Positions 1 to 11,004 of a DNA stretch of 64,000 nucleotides are shown piece by piece. Position 1 is the first letter of the stretch; every line of letters begins with the position of its first letter. Origin of the DNA: Phycomyces nitens (Eukaryota; Mucoromycota; Mucoromycetes; Mucorales; Phycomycetaceae); NCBI GenBank assembly GCA_022702545.1, contig JAHRBC010000004.1:6230001-6294000 (forward strand), read 5' to 3'. The position numbers were made by a program, and so were the translations under genes. Below the pieces are notes generated by a model. That model saw only the letters and a program-made list of their open reading frames with translations. It searched no databases and was not told the DNA's origin.

Positions 1-1037
1 TATCTTGGATCAGATATTGATATGGAGGGCGGGTATGTTTACATGTTCATTGAATACGTACCAGGAGGAAGCCTTTCTGGCTGTCTCAAGAAAGCCGGCA
101 AGTTTGACGAACCTCTCGTCCGCAATTTTACGCGACAGATCTTGAAAGCGTTGGCATATCTTCACAGCAAGGATATTCTTCATCGTGTAAGGCCCAAAAA
201 CTTATATATATATATCCAGTCGTTCTTGGTATCTTTTTCCAATGTTTATTTGTTTACCTTTATTTTTTATATATGTATTTTAGGACATCAAGGGCGGAAA
301 TATTCTCATTGACAATGATGGCGTCTGTAAGATCGCAGACTTTGGCCTATCAAAGGCAGTCAAAAAATACGAAGCCTATAATGACACGGCACAAAACTCA
401 CTTTTGCGCGGTACTCCAAACTGGATGGCACCTGAAGTAGTAAAGACTGGAATTTACAATGGAAAGGCAGATGTTTGGTAAGCTTTATTTTGCCAAAGTT
501 TGTTTGTAATAACACTGTGAATTGTTATTCTTATAGGAGTCTCGGATGTACTGTTATTGAGATGTTGACAGGAGAATTGCCCTGGAATAATTTCGATAAT
601 AAGCAGACAATTCTTTACAACGTGCGTTTACCCCCCCCCCCCCCCCTTTCTCTCTTTCTCTCCAAACCTCTGCTCTTTTGGTTCTAACCTTTTTATTCCC
701 TGTAATCTAGATTGGACAAGGATTTGCACCTCCCATGCCCACAAACATTTCTGATTTGGCAAAATCCTTTATCGAAAAATGTCTTGCAATGTAAGCTTGT
801 CCCTCTTCAAGTTTACCTTTCTCATTACTCTTCTAGTGAACTCAAAGATCGGCCGTCTGCAAACGAGCTTCTAAATCACGAGTTTGTATCCGAGGATCCT
901 AACTTTGATATGATGGTAAATATATTATGGTTTGGGTTATCTTTAAACCTTTCTAATCACGTCCTAATCTACAGAAAGAAGTTAACAAACTGGGCCTGGA
1001 AAGAAAGGTGTCTCGGAGAGCTGGAATTTCTAAATAG
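1..1037 (+). CDS. MAPKKK-type protein kinase, C-terminal part (5' end outside window)
   Basis: This is the C-terminal two thirds of a Ser/Thr kinase domain, open at the left edge. Exons read 1-186, 284-477, 537-621, 711-790, 837-915 and 975-1037, all with GT-AG introns and matching phases. Visible motifs are the hinge/GGS stretch (EYVPGGSLS), the catalytic loop HRDIKGGNIL (split by the first intron), DFGLSK, GTPNWMAPEV and the DVWSLGCTVIEMLTG helix. GTPNWMAPEV and DVWSLGCTVIEM are typical of STE11/BCK1/MEKK-class MAPKKKs, which phosphorylate MAPKKs in cell-wall or mating-type cascades. The domain is followed by only about 30 residues before the TAG, so the catalytic domain is C-terminal, as in BCK1 and STE11. 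Which cascade it serves cannot be told without the N-terminus. The poly-C tract at 631-646 lies in the third intron. Confidence 0.9.
631..646. repeat. Poly-C homopolymer (16 C) in an intron
   Basis: An uninterrupted run of 16 cytosines sits just after the donor of the third visible intron of the MAPKKK gene. It is read directly from the sequence. Confidence 0.95.
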
Positions 1038-1252
1038 CACAACAATTATAAAAATCAATATTCATTCATATCCCATCACTATTCCCCAGTCTATTATCTG
1101 TACCCTCTGTTATTATATAATACATTCATCATATTTGAGTATCTTTTTTTTTCCTTAAAAAAAGGGCGAATGAAGACAATAGGCAGTCGACTCTTATACT
1201 CTTTCATAAGCCCAGATCCCTTTTTCTTGAACCAAAAAGAGAAAGAACAGAA

Positions 1253-1290
1253 TAGTAATAGTAATAGTAATAATAATATTAATAATAACA
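1253..1290. repeat. Imperfect (TAA/TAG)n trinucleotide tract
   Basis: An imperfect trinucleotide repeat lies between the convergent 3' ends of the MAPKKK and RGS genes. It forms part of the roughly 280-bp spacer 1038-1318, where nothing else is recognised. Confidence 0.8.
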
Positions 1291-1318
1291 ATAAACTGTA
1301 GATATAATATAATGTATC

Positions 1319-2848
1319 CTAAAACATCTCCAGAGCTTCCTGCTCACACAAGGCATTTTTATACAGGGGAGTTTTGATAAAATTAGGCACAGCATCGTGA
1401 GCCAACAAACAATACACTTCTTTTTCCACACGGTCCAGCCACATGAACATCAAATCAAGAAACTCGTTGCATATACTGTTGTCGGTATCGTTAATCTCGG
1501 CCTGCATATCTATCACTTCTTTATCCACATCTTGCCTCAAATCATAGGCCACGTTGAGTTCGCGCGGAGAATTGGGGGAGACAAAGGTTATCCACAGCGA
1601 ACATGCGCTAGAAAGTTTGACTTTTGGTTGGCATGACTGGGATCTTAGAGCATGAAGTGCTAGCCAGAACTCGAGGTTCTCTTCACACAAATGTTCTTTT
1701 AGGAATATTCCAAACGCATGCTGGAGAGTAGGCGTCTCGAGTATCTGAAGAAGCTTGGGTACGCCGCCAACCTGCTGTCTGACGGGTTTTGGTCGCCGAT
1801 GCGCCGCGATTGTCAATTCGGGTTCACTGAAGGAGGTAGGCAGGCGAAGTGCAGGTACAGAGTCATAGTTGGTTGAACGCAATTGGTGTTTTGATCTGTC
1901 GGCCTTCCAGTCCGTGGCCTGTTGGTGTCCCTTGTCTGTAAGGGAAAGAAAGACGGTGCTGGAGACGCGGACATATCCGGCTGATGCTTTGGATCCCTGA
2001 GAGAGCCACCCTCGATGAAGGAAATTTGCGATAACCTGCTCGGCCTCCTTTGAGCAGGAGAGTGTGCTGTAGCTGACGAGCCAGTCGCAACATCGTTGGG
2101 TTGAGAAGCATGTCCGATCAGGTACATGCGTTTTGGGAAAGGAGGGATGCTTTGATTCTAAATACTTTTTTGTGTAGGCCGAGATCAGTTGACGGTTGTC
2201 CAATTGGGACACTGAACCCTCTTTTTCTGACCCCTCTAAAAGGGGTTTGTTTAATGAAAAGGAAGACGAGGAAGAGACGTGCCAGGATGCTGGTTTAAAA
2301 AAGGGCACAGAAGGTTTCGGAGGGCTTGAAAGAGCCGGAACAAGACCCGGAAGGACAAGATCACCTTTTGGAGACACATTGGCCATCATAAGTTCAAACA
2401 GAAATCCCACCGAAGGTCCAAAAAGCAACCGATTGTCTTTTGTAGACCTCTCGACGCACACAATTCTGGCAGCGTTCATGTAGCAAAATTGTTTTCGAAA
2501 GTGAGAGGTTTCTTGTTGGGCCGAGATACAGTAGTCTTGGAGGATGCATAGTCCTTTGGGCGTAATGTTCCAGGCTGCTCGGTCACGGAAAGTACGACTC
2601 GAAGGGTTGGAGACGTTTTCTAACAGACGAGCGTCCAGGAACTGTTGACAGAATTCTATTGCCATTTCTCGATCCATAATTAAAGAAGGGTCGTGTTTTT
2701 TGTGGGTTTGGTAGCAGGCCGGGTTCGTGAGAAGGGTGCAAAAATTGGAAAGGTGGGTGAGGACAATTATGGCGTCTTCTGAACGAAATGTGTTGTCGTA
2801 GTATTGAAACAGAACACGGTGAGTCCCAAAAGGAAGTTGGATAACCAT
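1319..2848 (-). CDS. DEP-RGS regulator of G-protein signalling (Sst2/FlbA-like)
   Basis: A single 509-codon open frame with no intron. The N-terminal ~105 residues and a second block around residues 225-315 resemble the tandem fungal-DR/DEP modules of Sst2/FlbA: both have winged-helix-like patterns such as WLVSYSTLSCSKEAEQV. Residues ~365-505 form an RGS box, recognised from VPKLLQILETPTLQHAFGIF, HLCEENLEFWLAL and a C-terminal region ending in IKTPLYKNAL. By family knowledge such proteins are GTPase-activating proteins for heterotrimeric G-alpha subunits. The DEP modules tether them to GPCR tails at the plasma membrane, damping pheromone or nutrient signals. The length fits, though Sst2 and FlbA are often 600-700 aa. 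The start codon is the first Met of the frame; no earlier in-frame ATG is available. It converges with the MAPKKK gene. Confidence 0.88.
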   Translation of the reverse strand: MVIQLPFGTHRVLFQYYDNTFRSEDAIIVLTHLSNFCTLLTNPACYQTHKKHDPSLIMDREMAIEFCQQFLDARLLENVSNPSSRTFRDRAAWNITPKGLCILQDYCISAQQETSHFRKQFCYMNAARIVCVERSTKDNRLLFGPSVGFLFELMMANVSPKGDLVLPGLVPALSSPPKPSVPFFKPASWHVSSSSSFSLNKPLLEGSEKEGSVSQLDNRQLISAYTKKYLESKHPSFPKTHVPDRTCFSTQRCCDWLVSYSTLSCSKEAEQVIANFLHRGWLSQGSKASAGYVRVSSTVFLSLTDKGHQQATDWKADRSKHQLRSTNYDSVPALRLPTSFSEPELTIAAHRRPKPVRQQVGGVPKLLQILETPTLQHAFGIFLKEHLCEENLEFWLALHALRSQSCQPKVKLSSACSLWITFVSPNSPRELNVAYDLRQDVDKEVIDMQAEINDTDNSICNEFLDLMFMWLDRVEKEVYCLLAHDAVPNFIKTPLYKNALCEQEALEMF

Positions 2849-3226
2849 TGCTGAGAATACATCATGTAAATCCTAGTATATGTTATAAAAAGCTCATATG
2901 CGGCACAAACATAATGTTTGGCCTCTTGATACCTCTATTTATATGTATATGTGTATGTGTGTGTGCTTTTCTACCTTGTTGTAGAAACGTCCTTTGGCAG
3001 AAAAGATCATTTCAAAATTGCCTTGTGGGATAGACACTTGAGCATAAGAAATAAGCAAGGAAACAGAGAATCAAATCATTTTCATTTAGATTATATACGT
3101 TCATATGGATTTAATTTGTCAATAACGTAGATCCCCACGCGGAAGAACTATAGACATGAATAACAAGGGACAGAGCAAAAATAAAATAAAAAATAAAGGA
3201 GGGTCAAGGGTGTTTGCCGATATACG

Positions 3227-3228
<2 letters not shown>

Positions 3229-3260
<32 letters not shown>
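3229..3260. repeat. (AC)16 microsatellite
   Basis: Sixteen uninterrupted AC units, read directly. A complementary-sense (TG)n tract lies 137 bp downstream. Confidence 0.97.
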
Positions 3261-3263
<3 letters not shown>

Positions 3264-3396
3264 AAATGTTCATGTATTTTAATTTATTGATCGCATCTTT
3301 AGGGAGAATGCAGAAAGGCCTCCAACAGACATTCATTTTTTTATTTATTTTGGGTCTCGAGTCAAGGCATCTATATAGAAAGCTTTCCACATCATT

Positions 3397-3417
3397 TGTG
3401 TGTGTGTGTGTGTGTGT
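3397..3417. repeat. (TG)n microsatellite
   Basis: About ten TG units, read directly. Together with the AC tract at 3229-3260 it gives an inverted pair that could form a hairpin with a loop of roughly 140 nt. Confidence 0.95.
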
Positions 3418-3582
3418 ATAAAGGCATTTGGGTCTCCTGTAAATTTACTCTCCAAGGGATCCAATTGAAGCCTTTTTTTTTTTTTTTTTTTAAAAAAAGA
3501 AGTAAAAATATCTTGGCCAACAAGACACTGGTGGATAGTCTAAAGATGTTTATATATATATTTATATTCTTATCTGGCTTAT

Positions 3583-6466
3583 TTATTGATCAAGTAAAAA
3601 GTTGGTGGCCTTGTCCAGATCTTGGTCATACCGATCCAATGCATCTTTAGCAGCCTGACGTTCAAATCCCATCTTGACTAGATCCTCAATCTTCTCGGCT
3701 CTTCCTAGGCCACCTCCTGTGATGGGGGCAGTGTTGGCAGTAGGCTTGGTAGTCGCTGATTTTGCTGTAGTAGGAGACGACACTGTTTCTGCAGAAGCCC
3801 TTCCCTTTCCCTTGTTAGGTGCCGAGAACATATCATCAAATCCACCAAAACTTTCGGTGGGTACTGCGACAGCGGGCGAATTGGTTCCAAAGATAGAGTC
3901 CCAATCATCTGGAGCTCCCTCTTTTGAAGCGGGTGCATTGAATCCAGAGACCTCAAAACCAGACGTCCATGCCTGAGAATTACTTTCATATCCACCATCA
4001 GTTTGCTTTCCCTTGCCCTTGACGTCCTTTGGCTCAAAGCTAAAGGCGTCATCAAAGTCAAATAGGCCTTGAGAGGCGGTTTGTGGGAGAGGAGCTGGCT
4101 GCTTTTTCGTATGAGCCGCGGGAGCACGATCTTCTGCAGGTGAAGCAGCATGACGGCTTTGTGGTGGGGGAGGGGGACGACGTGTGCTACGAGCAGGGCT
4201 GACGGTGGGTTTGGAAGGTGAGGACCATCCAAAGGGGTCAAACTCACTCATTGACGATGGTGTGCCATTGTTGGATGGTGTGACAGGTTTATCTGGTTCA
4301 GTAAATCGTCCAAATATGGCATCAAAATCGTTTGGATCCTGTTCTTCTGTAGTCCCAGCTTCCTTTTGAATCCTAGACTCTGCCTCATCAATATGTGGAG
4401 AGAACATGTCAAGGAATTGGGAAGAAGGCATAGGAGACCCTGTCGTCTCTTTGGTCTGCTGGGGGAACGGCCTGTTTTCTTCTTTTTCCTCTTCATCACT
4501 ATCACTATCATCATCACTATCACCCAGTCCTCTTTCAGCCTTGAAATCTTCAAGATCTCTCTTGGCCTGCTCTCGGTCCTGTACAGATGCTGTGACCTGA
4601 CGGCGGTTGATATCGAGCATCATGCCCTGTTGCTTTACTTGGCTGTTCAATTGTTCTAATTCGGCTGTGGCAGTTGCAGTTTCCAGTTGAATGGCAGCAA
4701 TTCGCTTTCTTAATGTCTCGGTTTCAGTCCGACCTTGTTCAATGGTCTGCTTGGCATTTGTGACCTCTGTCTGGACAGCTACGAGTTTCTGTTGTGCTTC
4801 TTCAAACTCCTGGCGTGCCTGGTTCCAGGCAGGCTCTTCCAATCTAATTTTCTCTTGAAGTTCATTCAAATCCTTGACCTCGGCTTCGTGAGCCATTCTT
4901 GTCTGAGACATCTGTGCTTGAAACTCTTGTTTCTGTTTCAATATCTGCTCCAATGTCTGTTCTGCAGACAGGTGTTGTGCTTTTATGGCCTGAACTGTAT
5001 TGATAGACTGTTGGCCAAGTCTTGGCGTATCTCCAAAGTCGGACAAAAGCTCATGGTCATCCATTAGTGAGCCTAGATATCATAAAAAGTTTGTCAGATA
5101 CGGTGAGAAATATACCCTTTTTCTTTGATCAACCAAATTACCTTTGTGAACATAACTGCCAAGATTCGCTGGAATATGAGGACTGGGTGGCACAAGGCTC
5201 CTTGGCAAAGAAGACGGGAGCGGTTCACCCTTAAGACGGGCGTGAATTAGGTGCATAGCAACAGCAAACTCGTCCCGCGAAAGTTGGCCACGTTGTCCAG
5301 CATCGGCCAGATCCCAAATAGCGGCCAAGTCTTGTTCAGGCAATTTTGAATTCTTAAAGAACTCGACGGTTTCCTTGCCCTGGACTTGGCCAGTATGCGC
5401 AGTATCTATCTTGTCAAAAAACGCATCATATTGGGCCTTTTCTTGAGCCGTGACATCCCATGGACCTGGCTCTTGTCCTGCCGCAGCCGAGGAAAACGCC
5501 ATTGAACCCAGAGAGTCAATGGTTTGGGATCGCTGTGGAGGAGTCATGGTATTTGCGCGCATCATTGGTGAATTTATGGGCAGATTTGCGGCAGAGGCAT
5601 ATACGCTTTGAGGTAGTTGTGTAGGGAGTGTGGTGATTGTAGAGTCCATGAGTTTAGCAATATAATGCATTGCAATAGCGAATTCTGGTTGAGTCAGTTG
5701 GCCATTCTGCTGAATATCAGCCAGCTGCCTAGACGGTTTGGAAAGGTCGAAAAAGACATGCGCATAAGTGTGTGTGTGTGCGCACAAATACGAGTAGAAT
5801 TACCATATCTGGCCAAGTGTCTCGGCAGGCAACTGTGACTTGAGAAAAATGCTCTTGGCAGTATCTGCGTCTAGGACACCATTGTTTGGGTGATGAGCAC
5901 GGAAGATGCTACCATACTTTTCTCGTTCTACGGGCGTAATGACCTCAGCGGGCGATAATGTCTGTGGTGGCTGTGCAGGTGAAGCTCTGGTCATGACGGG
6001 ACTTTCAGGCGAAGGAATACCCTTGAAACGAGGAAGAGGGACAACTGTTGAATCACAGGAATGAGTATCCCGCTGATATTGTTCTTTTTTAAACAATTAG
6101 ATATTTGCCTGTAGAAAGCACAGGCTGAGAAACCTGCTTTCCATTCTGTGCACAGGCAATGAGCTTGAGCGCGATAGAGAATGTCTCTGGTGTCAGGTAA
6201 CCATTGTTTTCATGGTCAGTAGCCTCCCAGATCTAGGAATTACGTTGTGCATGAGTTGAACTATTGAATTGGCTGACCAATATGTCACGTACATTAGACA
6301 AGATCTGGTTTGGTACACCTGACGTTGCAAAGAACTGGACAGCTTCTGTACCAGTGACGATTCCGGGATTCGATTTTGATGTCATCTGGAAGAGCTTTGC
6401 ATAATATGGGGCTTCTTGGGGTGTGAGATGAGATTCCCATGAGAAGGTAGTATTGGTGGTTGCCAT
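3583..6466 (-). CDS. EDE1/Eps15-like endocytic scaffold: three EH domains, coiled coil, UBA
   Basis: Exons (minus strand) 6466-6293, 6232-6109, 6044-5804, 5728-5142 and 5072-3583 give 871 aa. Three EH domains sit at about residues 9-100, 118-215 and 270-365. Each has an EF-hand-like IW-x-LAD/EAT calcium-loop region and a C-terminal F-x-I/V-AMHxI helix. A coiled coil follows (~390-540), then an acidic stretch, a Pro/Ser-rich linker with DPF-like and FDxxF elements, and a C-terminal UBA (~828-871, EDLVKMGFERQAAKDAL). This order is that of yeast Ede1, an early-arriving scaffold of clathrin-mediated endocytosis that binds NPF cargo adaptors and ubiquitin. The ATG at 6466 is preferred over 6502 because the EH fold begins right after it. 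The second intron has a GC donor (6108-6107). Confidence 0.93.
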
Positions 6467-7012
6467 GGTGATTAATGAGAGAAAAGAAGGTTGCCTAGAC
6501 AACGAAGGGTTACGGCAACGTGCAAGTTGGAATCATGTGATAACCTCCATGGCCATGACCATAAAAGGCATTTTTCAAAGTGAAGATTAAAAAAAAAGTG
6601 TCATAAATCAGCACCCGACCAAAAAGTCAATGTTAACAGGGCACAATTGGTAAAGATTACAATTGCACAGTTTAGTCAAGATGTACATGATTTATTTTAA
6701 TTGATCATAAAACCAATATTTAGCAGGTCAACATTCCATTGTAGAGTTGATCAGATTACAAACGGTATAAAGATATCAAAAAGTGCAAGTTTACTTGGTC
6801 AATACATTCCTTTACTAGGCATAATGAATATTTATATTACGAGGGTACTCCAAGAACATTAACAAAATATTGTAAGCTCTGTCAAAAGGTGTAAATGACA
6901 GAGATATCTTTAAATTGAGCTTATTATTAGTGTATACAAGACAGTCGGTCCAAGAGACTATAGTCATAAAGTATATCTTGTATAGTTTATAAAATAAAAG
7001 CAGGGAATTTAT
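6467..7012. other. Intergenic DNA upstream of the EDE1-like gene
   Basis: Contains the upstream side of the EDE1-like gene and AT-rich DNA. No coding similarity, RNA gene or clear regulatory motif was recognised. Confidence 0.5.
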
Positions 7013-7320
7013 TCAATATGTGATATCCTCACCTTTATACATCTCTAAAGCTAGCATGCTATGCATTGAGAGAAGATACTTTTCATATACTCTCTTATAC
7101 GTATCCACTATTTTTTTCATAGTCTCTTCAGCTGTTACAGTGTTGTAGGCTGGATTACTTTAATGGATATTCCCATTCAATCTATTTTAAATGCTCTTGA
7201 TTGGACTCAAGTCAAGACCTTTTGATGACCAGTCAAGAACATTTAAAAACTCGAATTTAATATCTTTTTGACATTTCAGCTGTATGTGATGTGGACAATG
7301 AAAATACAATTATATTCAAC
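7013..7320 (-). pseudogene. Decayed Tc1/mariner transposase, C-terminal portion
   Basis: Reading the minus strand from about 7320 gives one frame that contains VLDWSSKGLDLSPIKSI, then NRLNGNIH, then a helix-rich tail (TAEETMKKIVDTYKRVYEKY) and an ending resembling the KGGxTKY* terminus of the family. This matches the C-terminal DDE region of Tc1/mariner transposases, where the motif is DWPxxSPDLNPIExxW. Two in-frame stops interrupt it: after KSI, where Trp is expected, and after NIH. Upstream sequence (7320-7500) keeps only weak similarity. The copy is therefore inactive. No terminal inverted repeats or TA duplications could be defined by eye. Confidence 0.8.
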
Positions 7321-7944
7321 GGAAATAAGAGCCCTGGAAGTGTTGCTTATCAAAGAAAGAATATTATGGCTGTTTATACGCTCTTGTTCAAATTCCCTTG
7401 TAATTAAGATATATGCTGTATAATGGTCAGTTGTCATTTGGTATAAAGTGTAAGAGTGCCTGATGTATATCTATTGAGATATTGACCTGAAGTTATCAGC
7501 AAAGAGTAACCAGAGATCAGTTGTAAAGTTTGTATTTCAGTCGGTTGTGGTGTGTACACCATAAACATATAGGTTGCAAAGTCAGTGACTGAGCAAAACC
7601 ATCAAAGCACTCTATTGACCAATCTTAAGCATAATCTTGATGGCCTAAGACCATACATCTATATAACCATAAAACTAGGGTAATTAAGATATACCAATAA
7701 AACCACGTATATCTCTTTGAAAACAGTAAGGTAGTAATACCCTTGGAAAGTAAGTGGAGCTCATAAAAGTCGAATGTAGACACTAATGTTTCCAAAGTTT
7801 CTAATTGCAGGTTTAACAAGTACTTTGAATGGGTGGTGTTTTTGGGCCTTGAACTATCTATAGTGTGTATTATTTGAATAGTATGAAGAATTCTATGAAA
7901 AGGTATTTGTGTTAATAAAGTGATTGACAGTAGAAATGGAGTGA

Positions 7945-8110
7945 ATGTGAGGATGTATTGTTGAGGGATGTAAATGGTGCAAGTAGTTGAGTATTGAAAA
8001 AGGTAAATAAAAGACGGAAGATTGGCGTGAGAAATGTAGATGGCGCAAGTATTCGAATGCTGAAAAGAAGGTGGGAGATTACGTTGAAAGATAAAGATGG
8101 TACACATAGA
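7945..8110. repeat. Degenerate minisatellite, about three copies of a 59-66 bp unit
   Basis: A motif of the form TGTAAATGGTGCAAGTA recurs near 7970, 8036 and 8095 with substitutions (GTAGATGGCGCAAGTA, AAGATGGTACACATA). Each copy is preceded by a G-rich GAG/GAA segment and followed by a TTGAGTATTGAAAA-like segment. The minus strand of this stretch is open for 160 codons, but the translated product simply echoes the repeat and matches no family I know. Confidence 0.6.
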
Positions 8111-9589
8111 TTATTGTAATGAGGGGTTGATGATGCATAGATGTTTTTTTAGACGGAGTAGAATGAAGATACACAATACATCTTGCAAGTGTTTGACACC
8201 TTCTAAGTATCAAGGCAGTAATAATAAATATCAATAAAGTATTATTGATTCATTTTCATTTATTTTTTGATTTGGGGTTTTTTTACACCGTGTTTGTTAA
8301 GACACATATTGGTGCTCCACAGCATTCCCCCACCAATGAGAAAAGCTTAAAAAAAACTCATTTGGGGCTGGGCAGATAAATGTCCTCGCCAGTAATCAGC
8401 ATATTGCGGGGGGTATATGTTCGTGGGGTCATGACAGTGCAAGCACATGTTCGGCAGACCGTACATAGGAGGCAATAGCTGTGGAAAGACAATAATTTAT
8501 CAACCACTGTGAATAAAGAAAGAGAGAAAGGAATTGGCAAGTTTCGACCTCTTATTTATAGACAAATTTATCGGTGTTTAAATAAAATAAAAATTTTAAA
8601 ACGCAAGTCACGGAGTGGGAATATTTTCTTTGGTGGTGGCTTGTAGGTTTTCACGTGAGTTCTATAACATTCTCTTGGTAAACACCTAGTAAAAAATACA
8701 CCTTATAGTGTATTTTTTATTAATTTCTTTAAATACAAAGCATCACTCTTTTAACAAGTAAAGAAGCTCTTTAACTAGAGTATATAGTTGCAAACGTATC
8801 TAAAGAATTTATTATTTAGTATCGCCTATTTAAAAAAAGAGGTTTCTCAAGTACCACATACTACCCGAACCTTTAATCCGTACTCGTTTATACACCATTT
8901 ATTACTCTTTTTTACGGTATAATATTGTAACTATTAGATGATTTCGCTCTCTAGAATATTAAAAAAGTATTTACTGAGAAATTCTCAAGTATAATTCAGA
9001 GAAAACTCGCTCAATATTGCATTTAATGAAAATCACGAATAATTAATAGATTGGAAAAATGAAATGCATAAATAAAAATTATTAGGGCTCTAAGCTGGGT
9101 AGCTACTGGTGGGTTACAGAGAGGTACGGAAGACTAAAATCTCATTATATTGCTATTAAATTATACAGTGGGTATAGATTCTGGGATGACATCTTTGAAA
9201 TCCCGAGTTTTTATTAAAAATAAAATAAAATAGGTACGCCTATATTCGTCTTCTTTTCTACAACCTTTATATGTAATTCAACATTGACTATATCTCTAGT
9301 TGATAGTTCTGACACAATTAATAAGCAAAAGATAATCCCAATTAAAAATAGGGGAATGATATCTGGGGTTTTTGAGGGAAGAGTAAGAGTGTCAATAATT
9401 TGTAAAAGATAAAACGTAGCACCCCGTACCGTATACAATACAGCGCAAGGATAAAGAGAGACAGAAAAAATAATTAAAAATAGGCACAAGGATCTTCTCG
9501 GGAGATTTTTTGAACAAGACTTGAGTTCTTTGCACAAAGAGATAAAAAAACCGGGCTGTCTGTTTGAATATATTGATCAGGACAGCAAT
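8111..9589. other. Gene-poor AT-rich intergenic DNA
   Basis: No supported gene. A 60-codon minus-strand ORF at 8358-8540 has a Cys-containing motif but no recognised family and no partner exons. A TCACGTGA palindrome occurs at 8651-8658 without an adjacent gene. The downstream half may include the degraded 5' part of the Tc1-like relic at 9590-9877. Confidence 0.5.
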
Positions 9590-9877
9590 TCCTTTTAAAA
9601 ACATTATGGAGGATGAGCCATACAATGATCCATGTACTAAAAGCAAAATGGTAAAAGAGTGATAAAAGACGCAAATTTGGATACGAGGAAGAAGCCTGTA
9701 CACAGTTCTGATCTCAGTCTAATGGAGAATATATGGGTATAACTTGGAAAATGATGAAAGCCAGAAGATTTCACTTAAAGCACCCATATATCTTGAAGCA
9801 TTTCCTGAAAGAAGAATGGTACAAAATACCAGTTATTTGTACTCAAAAAGAACAACGACCTGCACACAAATTACTAG
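9590..9877 (+). pseudogene. Decayed Tc1/mariner transposase fragment
   Basis: On the plus strand, IMEDEPYNDPC-like sequence (matching the FMEDNAPCHTA block around the second catalytic Asp) is followed by SSDLSLMENIWV at 9706-9738 (matching SPDLNPIENIWG). After an in-frame TAA and a frame change comes MKARRFHLKHPYILKHFLKE, then EEWYKIPV, the usual C-terminal helices of the family. Several nonsense and frame lesions make it inactive. It is a different lineage from the copy at 7.0-7.3 kb, judging by the residues around the DLxxxE motif. Confidence 0.72.
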
Positions 9878-10965
9878 AATTTCTGTAATAATAATATATA
9901 TTTAGAAATTATAAGCTTCTACTCTTTATTTCAATGAGTTTTTATTTTACCGTTTTCTCATAGTAGAAAACAAAAAAGCAGAAATGAAAACGTGTAGAGG
10001 TATATATATATATATATTATTTGTGGGAGTTAAATGTAGACCATTAGCCAACCTACGGAACTGTAGCCTGCCAAAACTTTTATTCGTCAAACAAAATAGA
10101 AATACTCTGACCAGTATGAATCTTACTAGCCCTACATAAAACAAAACTGGATAGTAAAAAAAAAGTTTACAAGATTTGAGATTATTTCTTCATTACATTC
10201 AATATATAAAAAAATATACAAGCAATACAGCTATGTCCCACCAACTACCCATCCAAACCAGCAATATACACGTAATATTCAATACACTGATGAGCGATAC
10301 TTTTATCATATTAACCTATTCCATTATAAGCAAGTCAAACACCAAGTCTATAACTACAAAATAAGTGTGGCTTTACTAATAAACCAAGCAAAGTAATCTC
10401 TGTGGCACAGTTACACGCTACTCATATCCATAACTTGTACTGACGCAGTAACAACTAATCATCACACAAGAAATAAAATCATTAAAGATCAAAAGTGAAT
10501 AGGATGTAAAGCTTAAAGTTTTTACTAAATAAACAACACTCTTGTAGTTTCCTAGGCTTCCTCGAGATACTAAAGTACCTATTAATTCAAGTTTACATGA
10601 GAACATTGTTAATGCAAATGGCTGATTGGATTTGGAGTCCAAGTATAAATATATCTCTTGATTGACCCGTGGTATATTTTGGTCTATACACATGCTACGT
10701 ACCGGTTTCCATAATGTCTGTGCATATTTTACAATATATTTTTTTTTAAAAAAAAAGTATATTATGTACGCCATTTTGTGATGGTACCCAAGGTGAACAG
10801 CTTATTATTATTATTATAATTAAAAAAGGGTTGCAAGCAAATCCTGCTGATACCGGGTATTTTTTGCTTTATTTTCAATTAAGGTTGAGATAAACACTAT
10901 ATAAACTGGCTATGCAGAGTATGTATTTGCTTTAAACTGAAACTGTAAAAGAGAAAGAGAGAAAG

Positions 10966-11004
<39 letters not shown>

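Larger units (their letters stand above)
2849..3582. other. Intergenic spacer with microsatellites
   Basis: This is the region between the start of the RGS gene and the stop of the EDE1-like gene. It holds an (AC)16 tract at 3229-3260, a (TG)n tract at 3397-3417 and a T19A7 tract at 3473-3498. No ORF with family similarity is seen. The 5' part presumably contains the RGS promoter. Confidence 0.7.

Noticed and set aside
1397..1636. Open frames antisense to the RGS, EDE1-like, F-box and ASH-like genes (for example 1397-1636, 4735-5067, 29090-29470)
   Set aside because: They lie wholly inside clear genes on the other strand, show no family motifs and have shadow composition.
1..6502. Signalling cluster (MAPKKK, RGS, later RapGAP and YANK) as a co-regulated gene cluster
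   Set aside because: The genes are on mixed strands, separated by housekeeping genes and transposon debris; proximity looks coincidental.
8358..8540. Small Cys-containing minus-strand ORF as a zinc-binding protein
   Set aside because: Only a partial CxxCxC pattern, no flanking exons and no homologous family recognised.
10418..10774. 118-codon minus-strand ORF in the gene desert
   Set aside because: No recognisable motif, AT-driven composition and homopolymer inside; more likely chance or transposon debris.
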